64,000 nt of DNA from Methanoregula sp. (lineage in GTDB: Archaea; Halobacteriota; Methanomicrobia; Methanomicrobiales; Methanospirillaceae), in contig NZ_JAJRCG010000001.1 in assembly GCF_028679125.1 (NCBI RefSeq), positions 62,001 through 126,000 on the forward strand. Reading direction: 5' to 3'. Position numbers and translations under genes: made by a program. Below are positions 36,528-50,330 of this stretch, one piece after another. Below the pieces are notes generated by a model that was not told where the DNA came from, searched no databases, and saw only the letters and a list, made by a program, of their open reading frames with translations. Each line of letters begins with the position of its first letter. Position 1 is the first letter of the stretch.

Positions 36528-37307
36528 TTACCGGAACACTGCCCGCGCGAGTCGATCAACGAACCCCTCTTCCTTTGTGCCGGCGTCTTCCTCCTCATAT
36601 TCGACACCTGAAATCTGGGCTGCAATCCGTCGGAACGCTTTGGTTGCGGGGGATGTCGGGTACTTCAGAACACAGGGTGATTTGTACGCTGCTGCCCGTC
36701 GCACGTTTGCGTCCTCGGGGACAACATCGATCACACGGACGCCCAGGACATCTTCTACACTGTGGGACCGTATCTCGGTATGCTCGATGCCGGCCCGGTT
36801 GAGGATAGCGCCATAGACCTTCCCCCCCATTACCTCGCAGAGGATCTTTGTCTTAAGGGCATCAGCCATTGATGCAAGTTCCGGGTTGGCTACCAGGATG
36901 ACCTGGTCAGCGACAGAGAGCGGGACCACACCCTCCTTGGAGATGCCGCTGGGTGCATCGATCAGGAGAAATTCGCAGCGGTCCACCAGTTTGTGCATCA
37001 CGTCCCGGAGCTTATCCGGGTCTGCCTGCTGAAATCCCTGGAGCGAGATCCCGCTCGGTACGACTTTGAGGCCGGCGGGACCTTCATAAATTGCATCCTC
37101 GATATCGGCTTTTCCTGCCAGCACCTCATGGAGAGTGACCGGGACATCGTCCATCCCCAGGATCAGGGCCATGTTTGCCATACCGATGTCCGCATCGAGA
37201 ATATAGGTCTCACGTTCGAGAAGGGATAACGAAATTCCGAGATTAACCGTAAGGGTGGTTTTGCCTACCCCGCCTTTGCCAGAAGTGATGGTATATGCCC
37301 GGATCAT
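36528..37307 (-). CDS. minD: MinD/ParA-like ATPase
   Basis: A 259-residue deviant Walker A ATPase. SGKGGVGKTT lies at residues 9-18, the switch I/II region includes LIDAPSGIS near residue 117, and the C-terminus ends in an amphipathic segment (FVDRLARAVFR) suitable as a membrane-targeting sequence, as in MinD. In archaea MinD homologues localise motility and chemosensory machinery. It sits opposite the roadblock/response-regulator genes. Confidence 0.92.
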   Translation of the reverse strand: MIRAYTITSGKGGVGKTTLTVNLGISLSLLERETYILDADIGMANMALILGMDDVPVTLHEVLAGKADIEDAIYEGPAGLKVVPSGISLQGFQQADPDKLRDVMHKLVDRCEFLLIDAPSGISKEGVVPLSVADQVILVANPELASMADALKTKILCEVMGGKVYGAILNRAGIEHTEIRSHSVEDVLGVRVIDVVPEDANVRRAAAYKSPCVLKYPTSPATKAFRRIAAQISGVEYEEEDAGTKEEGFVDRLARAVFR

Positions 37308-37648
37308 CAGGATTCCCGAAGCGTCTGGTTGGATAAAATGATATATATCCTTATGGATATGATTTGGGCTGGTTTTTCCTTTTCACGCCAATGTATGACA
37401 GGAACGTGAAAACCGTCTGGAATAATGGCCGATATCCTGTGATTTGTATTCCTATCTTCATGGAACCGGTGACGGCAGCCGTGAATCCCCCGTAAACCGG
37501 GAACTTCTGTAACGGGGATCTCCCAATAACCAGAAATGACGGGTTTTTTACCGAAACGGGGATATCTGGGCATGACAAAAAAGAATATGTATTTATGGTT
37601 CTACCGGGTATTATCAAATACACAGGGTAATGCAGCGGGAGCAGCAGC
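37308..37648. other. Divergent promoter region of minD and the roadblock gene
   Basis: About 340 bp without a gene. AT-rich elements GATATATATCC (near 37340, minD side) and GTATTTATGG (near 37589, roadblock side) are candidate TATA boxes. AACGGGGAT occurs twice (about 37512 and 37556). Confidence 0.4.
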
Positions 37649-38008
37649 ATGTTGAAACAAAAAATTACTGCATTTATTGAAACGATTCGATCTATTGACG
37701 GGGTTGCAGCGTGTGCGATGGTATCCCGGGACGGGATCATAGCTGGTAAAAGTTTTGATCGCGATCTCAATGAACCCTGGTTCGGGGCCCTCTCTGCAAC
37801 AATCCTTGCATCCGCAGAATCCGTTGGCAGCATCATCAAGATGAAATCGATGACGTCTGTCAGTGTCAGGGGCCAGGACTCCACGGTTCTTGTCATGGGT
37901 GCCGGGGAGAATTTTCTGATTGCCATGATCCTTACGGATTCCGCAGATCAGGAATCCGTCCATGCTGCACTGCTCCCGGTTGTACAGAAGATCGCGGAGG
38001 CTATGTAA
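37649..38008 (+). CDS. Roadblock/LC7 domain protein
   Basis: A 119-residue single roadblock/LC7 domain. The pattern IRSIDGVAACAMVSRDGIIAG is typical, followed by the helix ALSATILASAESVG and a beta strand ending. Prokaryotic roadblock proteins often act with small GTPases or two-component systems to set polarity. Its last base is the first base of the downstream response regulator ATG (TAATG), so they are coupled. Confidence 0.88.
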   Translation: MLKQKITAFIETIRSIDGVAACAMVSRDGIIAGKSFDRDLNEPWFGALSATILASAESVGSIIKMKSMTSVSVRGQDSTVLVMGAGENFLIAMILTDSADQESVHAALLPVVQKIAEAM

Positions 38009-38652
38009 TGTATACAATTCTTGTTGTCGACGACAGCCCATTCATTGTAGATGTGTTTGTGACCATGCTGGAACGCGGAGGTTACAGGACTGTTGCCGCG
38101 TACGGCGGGGAGGAATGCATCGAGATATTAAAGACCGTCACTCCGGATCTCATCCTGCTGGATATCATGATGGAACCCGTTGATGGGTGGCAGACCCTTG
38201 AACGGATCAAGGAGAGCCCGGAGACAAAGGAGATCCCGGTCCTGATGCTGACCGCAAAACAACTGACTCCCTCCGAGGCGCAGGAATACGGGATCTACAT
38301 TGAGGATTATGTATTAAAGCCCATCACCCACCGCGAACTTTACGATGCCATTGAGCATGTACTCAGCCGCCGCCATGCCATAAAATCGGATATGGAGATG
38401 GCAAAGCAGTCGGGATTCGATAACGAGATCATCACAGAATACGCCCGTCTCAGCAAGAGCATCGATGTCAACAAGCGTCTCATGAAGATCCTGGAGACTA
38501 CGTACAATTACAATGATTCAAAAGTCCGGGTCAGTGACGAGATCTCCCGCGCAATAAAGAGCATGGAAATGAACATCAAGTTCCAGGAAACCCGTCTCCA
38601 GCAGATCAAAGGAGAACTCTCCGGCACCCCGTCAATCACGACACCGGTCTAA
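38008..38652 (+). CDS. Response regulator with unassigned C-terminal helical domain, copy 1
   Basis: A 214-residue protein. The receiver domain at residues 1-120 has the acidic DD pair (VVDDSPF), phosphoacceptor Asp in LILLDIMMEP near residue 53 and Lys in VLKPI near residue 107. No DNA-binding domain follows. A helical tail with ITEYARLSKSIDVNKRLMKIL is shared with the next regulator, then a charged coiled coil. It is coupled to the roadblock gene, so output is probably protein-protein contact. Confidence 0.9.
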   Translation: MYTILVVDDSPFIVDVFVTMLERGGYRTVAAYGGEECIEILKTVTPDLILLDIMMEPVDGWQTLERIKESPETKEIPVLMLTAKQLTPSEAQEYGIYIEDYVLKPITHRELYDAIEHVLSRRHAIKSDMEMAKQSGFDNEIITEYARLSKSIDVNKRLMKILETTYNYNDSKVRVSDEISRAIKSMEMNIKFQETRLQQIKGELSGTPSITTPV

Positions 38653-38770
38653 TCTTTCATACACAATTTATACTGTGCAGGCATATATTAACCCAAATCG
38701 GGATCGGATGGGATATGCCTGTCCGTCTGGCCATCTGCGCACACCATCCTTGTGGCAAGGAAGAGAGATC

Positions 38771-39409
38771 GTGGAAGATACAATCCTTATTGTTGACGAT
38801 AGTCCTTATATCGTGGACGGGCTCGTTGCCCTGCTGAAACGCAAAGGCTTCAATCCCCTTGCTACGCATGGTGGCGATGAAGCTCTTGCTCTCCTTGCCA
38901 CGGTCAAACCCGATCTCATCCTGCTCGATATTATGATGGAGCCGATGGACGGGTGGGAGACGCTTGACCGGCTCAAGGCAAACCCGGAAACGAAGGATCT
39001 GCCTGTGCTGATGTTCTCGGCAAAGAAGATCACGCCAGAGGAAGCCCAACAGCACTGTCTCAATATTGAGGATTTCGTATCAAAACCGGTCAATCCGACC
39101 CAGCTCCTCGAGGCGATAAAACAGATCTTTGCACGGCGACGCGATGTGAAAGCGGAGTCTCAGGTGGCTAAAGATGCCGGTGTGGATTCGGCACTAATTG
39201 AGGAATACGCAGCCCTCCGGAAGAGTATTGACGTGGACACAAACCTCCTTTGCGTCCTGAAAAAGGCATGCGGGATGAACAATGTCGGGCGCGCTGCCCC
39301 GGCGGAAGACCTCGCCGCCATCGAAAAACTGGAATCTAAGATACGTACGGATGAACAGCGTCTCAAAGAGATCAATGAGAAACATCATGTCAGGACGGAG
39401 GAGTCATGA
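38771..39409 (+). CDS. Response regulator with unassigned C-terminal helical domain, copy 2
   Basis: A 212-residue paralogue of the regulator at 38008. The receiver domain carries VDDSPYIVDG, LILLDIMMEPMDGWETL and VSKPV. The tail repeats the motif [IV]EEYAALRKSIDVDTNLL. GTG 38771 has AGGAAGAGAG upstream; the in-frame extension to 38675 lacks homology and was not used. It is probably the third gene of the roadblock operon or has its own weak promoter in the 118-bp gap. Confidence 0.9.
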   Translation: MEDTILIVDDSPYIVDGLVALLKRKGFNPLATHGGDEALALLATVKPDLILLDIMMEPMDGWETLDRLKANPETKDLPVLMFSAKKITPEEAQQHCLNIEDFVSKPVNPTQLLEAIKQIFARRRDVKAESQVAKDAGVDSALIEEYAALRKSIDVDTNLLCVLKKACGMNNVGRAAPAEDLAAIEKLESKIRTDEQRLKEINEKHHVRTEES

Positions 39410-39518
39410 GATTGGTGCAATGTATGCTGGAAAAAGTGGCATCTGAGCCTGGATAATATTTAAATAGTTTTTTGTCATTGTTATAATGCTGTACATCTTG
39501 GTCTGTAGAGCACAGAGT

Positions 39519-39592
39519 GGGTTCGTAGCTCAGTTCGGTAGAGCGCCTGGCTTTTAACCAGGTGGTCGGGGGTTCAAATCCCTCCGGGCCCG
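39519..39592 (+). tRNA. tRNA-Lys (TTT)
   Basis: 74 nt. The acceptor stem GGGTTCG pairs with CGGGCCC, discriminator G; CCA is not encoded. The anticodon stem CCTGG/CCAGG encloses CTTTTAA, anticodon TTT. The T arm is GGGGG-TTCAAAT-CCCTC. AT-rich elements at 39455-39466 and 39479-39487 are candidate promoter boxes. It lies 77 bp upstream of the RNA polymerase operon. Confidence 0.97.
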
Positions 39593-39669
39593 TTGCCACG
39601 AGTATTTCGTGGGTTTTTTGCGGTGATGCATCTGAGAGGAAATCTGTTCATTTGTGAGGGGGTTATTCA

Positions 39670-39921
39670 TTGAGCACCAAACTGAATGTGTTGGACCACG
39701 TGATGGTGCCGGATCATAAAATCATGAGCGAGGAGGAGGTTTCCGAACTCCTGACGCGCTACAACATTACAACCGAACAATTACCGAAAATCTATCACGA
39801 CGATCCTGCAGTAAAGACGATCAGCGCGGAAGCTGACGATGTAATCCGAATTATCAGGGCAAGCCATACGGCTGGCAGGGCCGAGGCATATCGTCTCGTG
39901 GTCAAGAGACCAAAGAAATAA
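39670..39921 (+). CDS. rpoH: RNA polymerase subunit H (Rpb5 C-terminal homologue)
   Basis: An 83-residue archaeal Rpo5/H subunit with the [21 protein letters not shown] start and the [19 protein letters not shown] core. It starts with TTG at 39670, preceded by GAGGGGG; this codon gives the canonical length. First gene of the RNA polymerase operon, with rpoB'' 8 bp downstream. Confidence 0.95.
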   Translation: MSTKLNVLDHVMVPDHKIMSEEEVSELLTRYNITTEQLPKIYHDDPAVKTISAEADDVIRIIRASHTAGRAEAYRLVVKRPKK

Positions 39922-39929
39922 ATTCCGGG

Positions 39930-41495
39930 GTGGTCAGTCTGATTGACAGAAGTATTTTATCGAGGGCATATTTTTCACGGGAGCATGTTGCGCGCCACCA
40001 GCTTGACTCCTTCAACTATTTCCTTAAGCATAATCTTCAGAAAGTGGTCAACGAGCAGCGGGTCATTGAGACCGACATCGAGAACCGGGGCAGGAACAAT
40101 GACCCGGTCTGGGTGGAACTCGGTACGATTGAAGTGAAAAAGCCGCTGGTGCGGGAGGCTGACGGTTCGCAGGGAGAGTTATACCCGAGCGAGGCACGGC
40201 TTCGCAACCTGACCTACGCGGCCCCGATCCAGTTGGGACTCACGCTCGTGCACGGTGAAGACCGGCAGGAGCCTATCGTCACGACCATCGGGCAGCTCCC
40301 GATCATGGTTGGATCGCTCGCCTGTAACCTCTATGGCATGGATGACGCCCAGCGCGTCTCCCATGGCGAGGATGCGTTTGATGCCGGTGGCTATTTCATC
40401 GTCAACGGCACCGAGCGCGTGCTCATGACGTTAGAGGATCTCGCATCCAACAAGATCATGACCGAGTTCACCGAGCGCTACAATGAGCGCATCTACGTGG
40501 CAAAGGTTTTCTCCCAGTTCCGCGGGTACCGCGCACTGGTGGTTGTCGAGCGGAACAAGAAGAACCTCCTCGAGGTCTCCTTCCCGTCCGTTGCCGGCCA
40601 CTTGAAGTTCGTGGACCTGATGCGGGCACTGGGCATGACAAACGACCAGGAGGTCGTGAACGCAGTCTCGAGCGACGAGGATATCCTGACGTTCATGATG
40701 CAGAACCTGGAAGAGAGCGAGTGCGATTCGGTTGACGGCGGTGTCATGTATGTTGGTAAGAAACTGGCGCCGAACCAGACCAAGGACTACCAGCGCAAGC
40801 GCGCGGAGTTCGTCCTGGATAACTACCTCCTCCCGCATCTCAACTACTCGATGCCAGCGAACCTCAAGGAAGGCGACGAGGGTTACCAGGAAGCAGTCCT
40901 CTCGGTCCGGCTTGCAAAGGCCCATTTCCTCGGGCGTATGGCAGAGGCCTGTTTCGACCTTGTGCTGAACAAGCGCAGGATCGATGACAAGGACCACTAC
41001 TCGAACAAGCGCCTGAAACTCGCGGGCGACCTGATGGAGGACCTGTTCCGTATCTCCCTCAACCGTCTCACCCGTGATATCAAGTACCAGCTCGAACGCG
41101 CCAGCATGCGTCACCGCGACCTCTCGATTGCGACCGCAGTCCGCGCTGACGTGCTGACCGAGCGTCTCCTCCACCCGCTTGCCACCGGTAACTGGGTGGG
41201 CGGGAGGACGGGTGTGTCCCAGCTTCTCGACCGCGTTGACCATATGGCCGTGCTCTCGCACCTCCGCCGTGTGATCTCGCCGCTCTCCCGGTCACAGCCC
41301 CACTTCGAGGCCCGTGACCTGCACCCGACCCAGTGGGGCCGGATCTGCCCGAGCGAGACCCCTGAAGGACCGAATTGTGGTCTGGTGAAAAACTTCGCCC
41401 AGATGGTGGAGATCAGCAAGGGTGTCGATGACGAGGAAGAAATCACGCGCATCCTGCACAACCTTGGTGTCGAGCACATCCGGGGGGAATCATGA
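39930..41495 (+). CDS. rpoB2: RNA polymerase subunit B''
   Basis: The 521-residue N-terminal half of the beta-like subunit, split as in methanogens. It includes the protrusion and lobe regions, ending with the fork-loop sequence [23 protein letters not shown] is the start. Its stop overlaps the rpoB' ATG (ATGA), which ensures balanced translation of the two halves. Confidence 0.97.
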   Translation: MVSLIDRSILSRAYFSREHVARHQLDSFNYFLKHNLQKVVNEQRVIETDIENRGRNNDPVWVELGTIEVKKPLVREADGSQGELYPSEARLRNLTYAAPIQLGLTLVHGEDRQEPIVTTIGQLPIMVGSLACNLYGMDDAQRVSHGEDAFDAGGYFIVNGTERVLMTLEDLASNKIMTEFTERYNERIYVAKVFSQFRGYRALVVVERNKKNLLEVSFPSVAGHLKFVDLMRALGMTNDQEVVNAVSSDEDILTFMMQNLEESECDSVDGGVMYVGKKLAPNQTKDYQRKRAEFVLDNYLLPHLNYSMPANLKEGDEGYQEAVLSVRLAKAHFLGRMAEACFDLVLNKRRIDDKDHYSNKRLKLAGDLMEDLFRISLNRLTRDIKYQLERASMRHRDLSIATAVRADVLTERLLHPLATGNWVGGRTGVSQLLDRVDHMAVLSHLRRVISPLSRSQPHFEARDLHPTQWGRICPSETPEGPNCGLVKNFAQMVEISKGVDDEEEITRILHNLGVEHIRGES

Positions 41496-43309
41496 GCAAG
41501 AAATCACGCGTATTTGTTGACGGGGCACTGATCGGTCTCGTGGACGACCCGAAGAACCTGGTTGCCAATATCCGTACCATGCGCCGCCAGGGTGCGATCT
41601 CGCCTGAAGTGAACGTCTCCCACAAGGAGTACAACGGCGATGTCGTGATCCTGACCGACCGCGGCCGCGCCCGCCGCCCGCTCATCGTCTTAAAGAACGG
41701 TGAGCCGCTCATCAACGATGAGGATCTTGCCCGGCTTGCAAAGAAGGAGATCGACATGAGCTTCTTCGTCCAGCGGGGCATGATCGAGTTCATCGATGCA
41801 GAAGAGGAAGAAGACCTCCTCATTGCCATGGACTTCACGAAAGTGACGCCCGAGCACACCCACCTTGAGATCGACCCCTCTCTGATCCTCGGTATCGGTG
41901 CAGCCCACGTCCCCTTCCCGGAACACAATGCCAGCCCGCGTGTCACGATGGGTGCAGGAATGGTCAAGCAGGCGCTCGGTTTTGGCGCTGCCAACATGAA
42001 GCTCCGCCCGGACACCCGTGGCCACCTGCTCCACTATTGCCAGAAACCGCTGACCCACACCCAGACTTCGGAACTGATTGGATCGGACGACCGGCCGGCA
42101 GGCCAGAACTTCGTGGTTGCCATCCTCTCGTACGAAGGGTACAATATTGAAGATGCGCTCATCTTCAACAAGGCCTCGATTGAGCGCGGCCTTGGCCGGT
42201 CCCACTTCTTCAGGACCTATGAAGGTGAAGAGCGCCGGTATCCCGGTGGCCAGATCGACCGCATCGAAGTCCCCGAAGAGGACGTTGCCGGTGCCCATGG
42301 TGCCGACTCGTACAAGAACCTCGACGAGGATGGTGTGATCAACCCCGAGACCGTTGTTGCCGAGAAGGATGTCCTGATCGGCAAGACCTCCCCGCCCCGG
42401 TTCCTCGAAGAACCCTCCGGGGAACTCATTGCTGTCGAGAAGCGCCGCGACACCTCTGTCACGATGCGCAGCAACGAACATGGTATCGTCGACACGGTCA
42501 TCATCACCGAAGGCGAGAACAGTTCCCGGCTCGTGAAAGTCAGGACCCGTGACCTCCGTGTGCCGGAAGTAGGCGACAAGTTCGCATCCCGTCACGGGCA
42601 GAAGGGTGTCGTTGGTCTCATCACTCCCCAGGAGAACATGCCCTTCACAGAAGGAGGTCTCTCACCCGACCTCGTTATCAACCCCCATGCAATCCCGAGT
42701 CGTATGACCATCGGGCACATGCTTGAGATGATAGGCGGCAAGGTTGGCTCTCTGGAAGGCCGGCGCATCAATGCCACCGCCTTCGGTGGCGAGAGTGAGG
42801 CAGACATCCGTGCCTCGCTCAAGAAACTCGGTTTCTCGCACAATGGCCGCGAGCTTATGTATGATGGCCTCACCGGTAAGGCCTTCAAGGCCGATGTCTA
42901 TATCGGTGTCATCTACTACCAGAAACTGTACCACATGGTATCGTCCAAGATGCACGCCCGCTCCCGTGGACCGGTGCAGGTCTTGACCCGCCAGCCGACT
43001 GAAGGCCGTGCGCGTGAAGGCGGTCTCCGGTTCGGTGAGATGGAGCGTGATGTCATGATCGGCCACGGCGCCGCCATGGCCTTGAAGGAACGCCTGCTCG
43101 ATGAGTCGGATAAGGTTAACGAATATGTCTGTGCGCACTGCGGTATGGTTGCGATGCTCGACCGCAAGCGTAACATGACCCGCTGCCTTGCCTGCGGTAA
43201 CGAGACCGATATCTACTCGGTCGAGATGAGTTACGCGTTCAAGCTCCTGTTGGACGAGATGAAGAGCATGGGTATAGCACCCAGACTGAGATTACAGGAC
43301 GTGGTGTAA
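41492..43309 (+). CDS. rpoB1: RNA polymerase subunit B'
   Basis: The 605-residue C-terminal half of the beta-like subunit. It has the hybrid-binding region [29 protein letters not shown], and the wall and C-terminal clamp with a zinc motif (CAHCGMVAM...CLACGNE near residues 547-570). Translation is coupled to B''. Confidence 0.97.
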   Translation: MSKKSRVFVDGALIGLVDDPKNLVANIRTMRRQGAISPEVNVSHKEYNGDVVILTDRGRARRPLIVLKNGEPLINDEDLARLAKKEIDMSFFVQRGMIEFIDAEEEEDLLIAMDFTKVTPEHTHLEIDPSLILGIGAAHVPFPEHNASPRVTMGAGMVKQALGFGAANMKLRPDTRGHLLHYCQKPLTHTQTSELIGSDDRPAGQNFVVAILSYEGYNIEDALIFNKASIERGLGRSHFFRTYEGEERRYPGGQIDRIEVPEEDVAGAHGADSYKNLDEDGVINPETVVAEKDVLIGKTSPPRFLEEPSGELIAVEKRRDTSVTMRSNEHGIVDTVIITEGENSSRLVKVRTRDLRVPEVGDKFASRHGQKGVVGLITPQENMPFTEGGLSPDLVINPHAIPSRMTIGHMLEMIGGKVGSLEGRRINATAFGGESEADIRASLKKLGFSHNGRELMYDGLTGKAFKADVYIGVIYYQKLYHMVSSKMHARSRGPVQVLTRQPTEGRAREGGLRFGEMERDVMIGHGAAMALKERLLDESDKVNEYVCAHCGMVAMLDRKRNMTRCLACGNETDIYSVEMSYAFKLLLDEMKSMGIAPRLRLQDVV

Positions 43310-43310
43310 C

Positions 43311-47127
<3,817 letters not shown>

Positions 47128-47154
47128 CTTTAGGAAACTTACGAGGAATTGTAT

Positions 47155-47445
47155 ATGGATTTTAATGCTTCACTCAGAAGAGCAATCAAGACAGGAAATG
47201 TAATTCTTGGCCAGAACAACACTGAAAAGTGCATCAAGGAAGGCAAAGCCCAGATGATAGTCGTTGCCGGCAACTGCCCGGCCGACTTCAAATCAAAACT
47301 TTCCACCTATGAGAATCTCTTCATCCACACGTTCGAGGGCTCCAGCGTGGCACTCGGAAAAGCCTGCGGTAAGCCGTTCATGGTCAGCACCCTTGCCATC
47401 GTGACTCCCGGCGAGTCAGATATTCTCTCTCTCAAGAGGGCGTAA
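47155..47445 (+). CDS. rpl30e: 50S ribosomal protein L30e
   Basis: A 96-residue L7Ae/L30e-fold protein with the GNVILGQNNTEKCIKEGKA and MIVVAGNCP segments. GAGG lies eight bases before ATG 47155; the TTG two codons upstream is less likely. It stands between rpoA'' and nusA, as in most archaea. Confidence 0.95.
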   Translation: MDFNASLRRAIKTGNVILGQNNTEKCIKEGKAQMIVVAGNCPADFKSKLSTYENLFIHTFEGSSVALGKACGKPFMVSTLAIVTPGESDILSLKRA

Positions 47446-47459
47446 GAAGGGGGCCTGCT

Positions 47460-47936
47460 ATGGTCGAAGTGAAACTGACCGAAGACTGTATGCGCATGAT
47501 CTCCCAGTTCGAGAGCCTGACCGGTGCGGGGAGCCGCGACTGCGTTGTGGATGACCGCAACGGGAGACTTATCTTCGTCATCAACCCCGGCGACATGGGG
47601 CTTGCAATCGGCAAGAAGGGTGCCTCGATCAAGAAAGCCTCGGAAGTCATGGGCAAGAAGATCGAGGTTGTGGAATACAACAGCAACGTGGAACAGTTCT
47701 TAAAGAACTGCTTCCTGCCGGCCCAGGTCACCTCCATTCTTTTCGAGGGCGAGGAAGACCAGAAGACCGCAACCGTGGAAGTCCGTGACGAGGACCGCGG
47801 GATTGCGATCGGTAAGGAAGGCAAAAATATCTTCAAGGCAAAGAAACTGGCGCTGCGCCAGCACAATGTCGCAGATGTCCAGATCCTGCAAAAACCGATA
47901 GATGGCCAGCCCGAAGGCGGGCAGGACCAGATGTAA
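47460..47936 (+). CDS. nusA: Archaeal NusA-like transcription factor
   Basis: A 158-residue NusA homologue with two KH domains: GLAIGKKGASIKKASEVMGK near residues 48-67 and GIAIGKEGKNIFKAKKLA near residues 115-132. It lacks the bacterial N-terminal and S1 domains, as is normal for archaea. Last gene of the RNA polymerase operon here. In many archaea rps12, rps7 and elongation factor genes follow; they do not in this window. Confidence 0.95.
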   Translation: MVEVKLTEDCMRMISQFESLTGAGSRDCVVDDRNGRLIFVINPGDMGLAIGKKGASIKKASEVMGKKIEVVEYNSNVEQFLKNCFLPAQVTSILFEGEEDQKTATVEVRDEDRGIAIGKEGKNIFKAKKLALRQHNVADVQILQKPIDGQPEGGQDQM

Positions 47937-47953
47937 TTTTTCTTTTTTTATTT
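47937..47953 (+). terminator. T-rich terminator after nusA
   Basis: A nearly unbroken run of T (ATTTTTCTTTTTTTATTT) follows the nusA stop codon immediately, marking the end of the RNA polymerase operon. Confidence 0.6.
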
Positions 47954-48053
47954 CCGTTGTAACGGACGGACGATATGATGCAAAACGGGTTGTTGTTTTT
48001 CCTGTTCCAATGAACATTCGCAGGTAATTTTTCATTACATAAAAAGGGTTGTT

Positions 48054-48758
48054 ATGTTTGTCTTCGCCCATGCATTTCTCGGTGCCCTTATTGGCCTTGG
48101 GTTCTGGCACCTGTCTCATGACCGTCGGGCACTTCCCCTTTGCATCGTGAGTGCAATTCTGCCCGATCTTCTCGACAAGCCGCTTGCCCTGCTGTTCCCC
48201 GGCATCCTGGGAGCCGGCAGGACAATCGGGCATACCCTGTTCTTTTTTGGTATCGCGATGGTACTGGGATTCCTCCTCTGGCGATACCGGCATACCCTCC
48301 TTGGCGTGGCATGTGCGTGTGCGATCTTCTCCCACCAGATTCTCGACGAGATGTGGAATGGTCCCGCTGCCTGGTACTATCCCCTTATGGGGCCGTTCCC
48401 GAATGAGCTTCATCCGGACTATGTCATGTATTCGTTCTGGCGTGAAGTCTCCACACTATCGGAGTGGGTATTTGCGTATGCACTGGTGGTAGTAATCGCG
48501 GCGTGGTACCTGGGTCTTCCGAGACATCGTCAGGTTTTTCCGGCCGAACGAGGGATCACACCTGCCCGATTCATTGCGTTTCTCCTTCTTGCGGTAACAG
48601 GTATTGTCCTGCTCATTGCAGGGACAGGGTTTATTGCTGCCAGCTGTTTTGCCCCGACCTATGCTCCGGTTACGGGCGTGATGGCAGGGCTTCTGGCACT
48701 GGGGGGCGCGGCGATCCTTCTCCCCCGAAATGGAGTGTCCCCGTTTTCAGGAAATTAA
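48054..48758 (+). CDS. DUF457/YdjM-like membrane-bound hydrolase family protein
   Basis: A 234-residue integral membrane protein with about six helices. The conserved His/Asp positions AHAFLGALIG, SAILPDLLDKP, GHTLFFFG and SHQILDEMW match the family of predicted membrane-bound metal-dependent hydrolases (DUF457). Substrate unknown. It has its own weak TATA-like element (TACATAAAAAGG) just upstream. Confidence 0.8.
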   Translation: MFVFAHAFLGALIGLGFWHLSHDRRALPLCIVSAILPDLLDKPLALLFPGILGAGRTIGHTLFFFGIAMVLGFLLWRYRHTLLGVACACAIFSHQILDEMWNGPAAWYYPLMGPFPNELHPDYVMYSFWREVSTLSEWVFAYALVVVIAAWYLGLPRHRQVFPAERGITPARFIAFLLLAVTGIVLLIAGTGFIAASCFAPTYAPVTGVMAGLLALGGAAILLPRNGVSPFSGN

Positions 48759-48872
48759 TGTCAGTATACCCGTGCCCTGAGAACCCGACGAATTTCCGGT
48801 ATCATGATCAATTTCTCATGTGCAGGGGATACCATCTGCAAGACCTGGAAGGAATGGTGGTAAAACAGAAGA

Positions 48873-48947
48873 CGGGCCTGGGGGGATTTGAACCCCCGGC
48901 ATCCGGGTTAGAAGCCCGGCGCTATGTCCAGGCTAAGCCACAGGCCC
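48873..48947 (-). tRNA. tRNA-Arg (TCT)
   Basis: 75 nt on the minus strand. The acceptor stem GGGCCTG pairs with CAGGCCC, discriminator G; CCA is not encoded. The anticodon stem CCGGG/CCCGG encloses CTTCTAA, anticodon TCT. The T arm GGGGG-TTCAAAT-CCCCC is perfect. Confidence 0.96.
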
Positions 48948-49042
48948 ACGGCTGTGTGCCTATAACGTTCGCGCTTTGGGATAATTAATCTGTTTCACTA
49001 AATCCGGGAAAACCCCCGGGTTGGAATGGCAAATAAATTTGG

Positions 49043-49053
49043 TAAAATATATT
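49043..49053 (+). promoter_or_regulatory. TATA box of PEGA surface protein 1
   Basis: TAAAATATATT lies about 55 bp before the ATG. A similar AAAATATAT box precedes PEGA protein 3 at 51675-51683. Confidence 0.45.
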
Positions 49054-49101
49054 TGATCTAAGGGCGCATGTTCTTCACTAAAAAAAAAGAGGATTGTACC
49101 T

Positions 49102-50136
49102 ATGAAATCTCTCAAAATTCTCTTGTGCCTGATGGTTCTGCTTCTCGTGGCAGTGCCCGTTACTGCCGACTCGTCAACTATCTCGTCTGTCAGTCCGACA
49201 GTAGTCTATAAGGGATCTCCCAATACGCTGACAATCACCGGTAATTTCAATACAAGTTCTGCGAAGGTGCTCCTCATGGAGTCCGGAGAGGATTCGAATG
49301 TTTCTGTAACCAGTTCCTCCATCAGCACTTCAGAGATTGTCTGCACGTTCAGCAGTTCCAAATTAAATGATGTTGATACAGGGACCCGGAAGCTTGTTAT
49401 TATTAATGATGATGAATCTGAATCGAGTAATACCGTGTCTATCTCCATCCGGTCCCCAATCACCCTGACCTCCATCTCCCCAAAGACCGGACGGGCCAAC
49501 AACGATAGTGTCAAGGTTACCATTGTAGGTACCGGTCTGTCAGATATCTCCAGTTTTTATCTCTATAATGATGAATACAGCAATATTTCTGCTTCGAGTG
49601 TTGATCCCGTATCCTCCACAAAAGTAACCGGGACCTTCGATCTGACGGACAAGGATGAAGCAACGTATGATGTGTGTGTCAAGGACGATTTTAAGACTAC
49701 GGTATGCGATCTCTCATTCTCGATCACATCCGACGCTGTCGGCAGCATCGACGTTTCGTCATCCCCCAAAGGTGCCACACTTTATGTAGATGGTTCAAGC
49801 ATAGGATCAACCCCCATCACCGTTGATGATCTTGATGTTGGGAAGCATCAGATCATTATCAAGAAAAGCGGGTACACTGATTATTCGAGAAGTGTAAAAG
49901 TCACGAACGGTGGCGTTACCACTGTGGATGCCAGTCTCGACATGATAACAACCGCACCCACCGCCACCTCAGTTCCGACCACCGCACCGACCACGATTAA
50001 AGTAACCCGAAAGTCCACCATAGTAACCTCCACACCCTGGCCAAGCGACACGCCGACTACTGCCGCCTCTCCGGTGGGTACCCTGGTGGTTGTCGGTGCT
50101 ATTGGATTTACCCTGATCGCGGTCCGGAAACACTGA
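49102..50136 (+). CDS. PEGA-domain surface protein 1 (two Ig-like domains, stalk, C-terminal anchor)
   Basis: A 344-residue exported protein. It has a signal peptide (residues 1-22), two IPT/TIG-like Ig domains (about residues 25-115 and 120-210, each starting with a S-I-S-P pattern), and a PEGA domain (about residues 212-280, with SSPKGATLYVDG and SIGSTPITV). A Thr/Pro stalk follows. The C-terminus is a helix after Ser323-Pro324 and ends in RKH. The same C-terminal pattern is found in three other proteins nearby, suggesting a shared sorting mechanism. N-x-[ST] sites are frequent. Paralogous to the next gene. Confidence 0.85.
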   Translation: MKSLKILLCLMVLLLVAVPVTADSSTISSVSPTVVYKGSPNTLTITGNFNTSSAKVLLMESGEDSNVSVTSSSISTSEIVCTFSSSKLNDVDTGTRKLVIINDDESESSNTVSISIRSPITLTSISPKTGRANNDSVKVTIVGTGLSDISSFYLYNDEYSNISASSVDPVSSTKVTGTFDLTDKDEATYDVCVKDDFKTTVCDLSFSITSDAVGSIDVSSSPKGATLYVDGSSIGSTPITVDDLDVGKHQIIIKKSGYTDYSRSVKVTNGGVTTVDASLDMITTAPTATSVPTTAPTTIKVTRKSTIVTSTPWPSDTPTTAASPVGTLVVVGAIGFTLIAVRKH

Positions 50137-50330
50137 TCCCGGTTTATCCATTAGGAATCAAGTCCCCTTTTTTCAACAGATTTTACTGAAGTATCTTCGT
50201 ATCGGGATAGTGTAACCCCTTCGGACAATATATTACACCGCGGCGTTAAAATAATCCCATTTCCCACAAACTGAATTTATCCCTTGGCGGCTACTGATGT
50301 ATCTCCTATAAGCCCCAGAGGGAGTAAAGT

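Noticed and set aside
38675-38770. N-terminal extension of the second response regulator
   Set aside because: The 32 extra residues have no homology to the receiver domain, and GTG 38771 has a good ribosome binding site.
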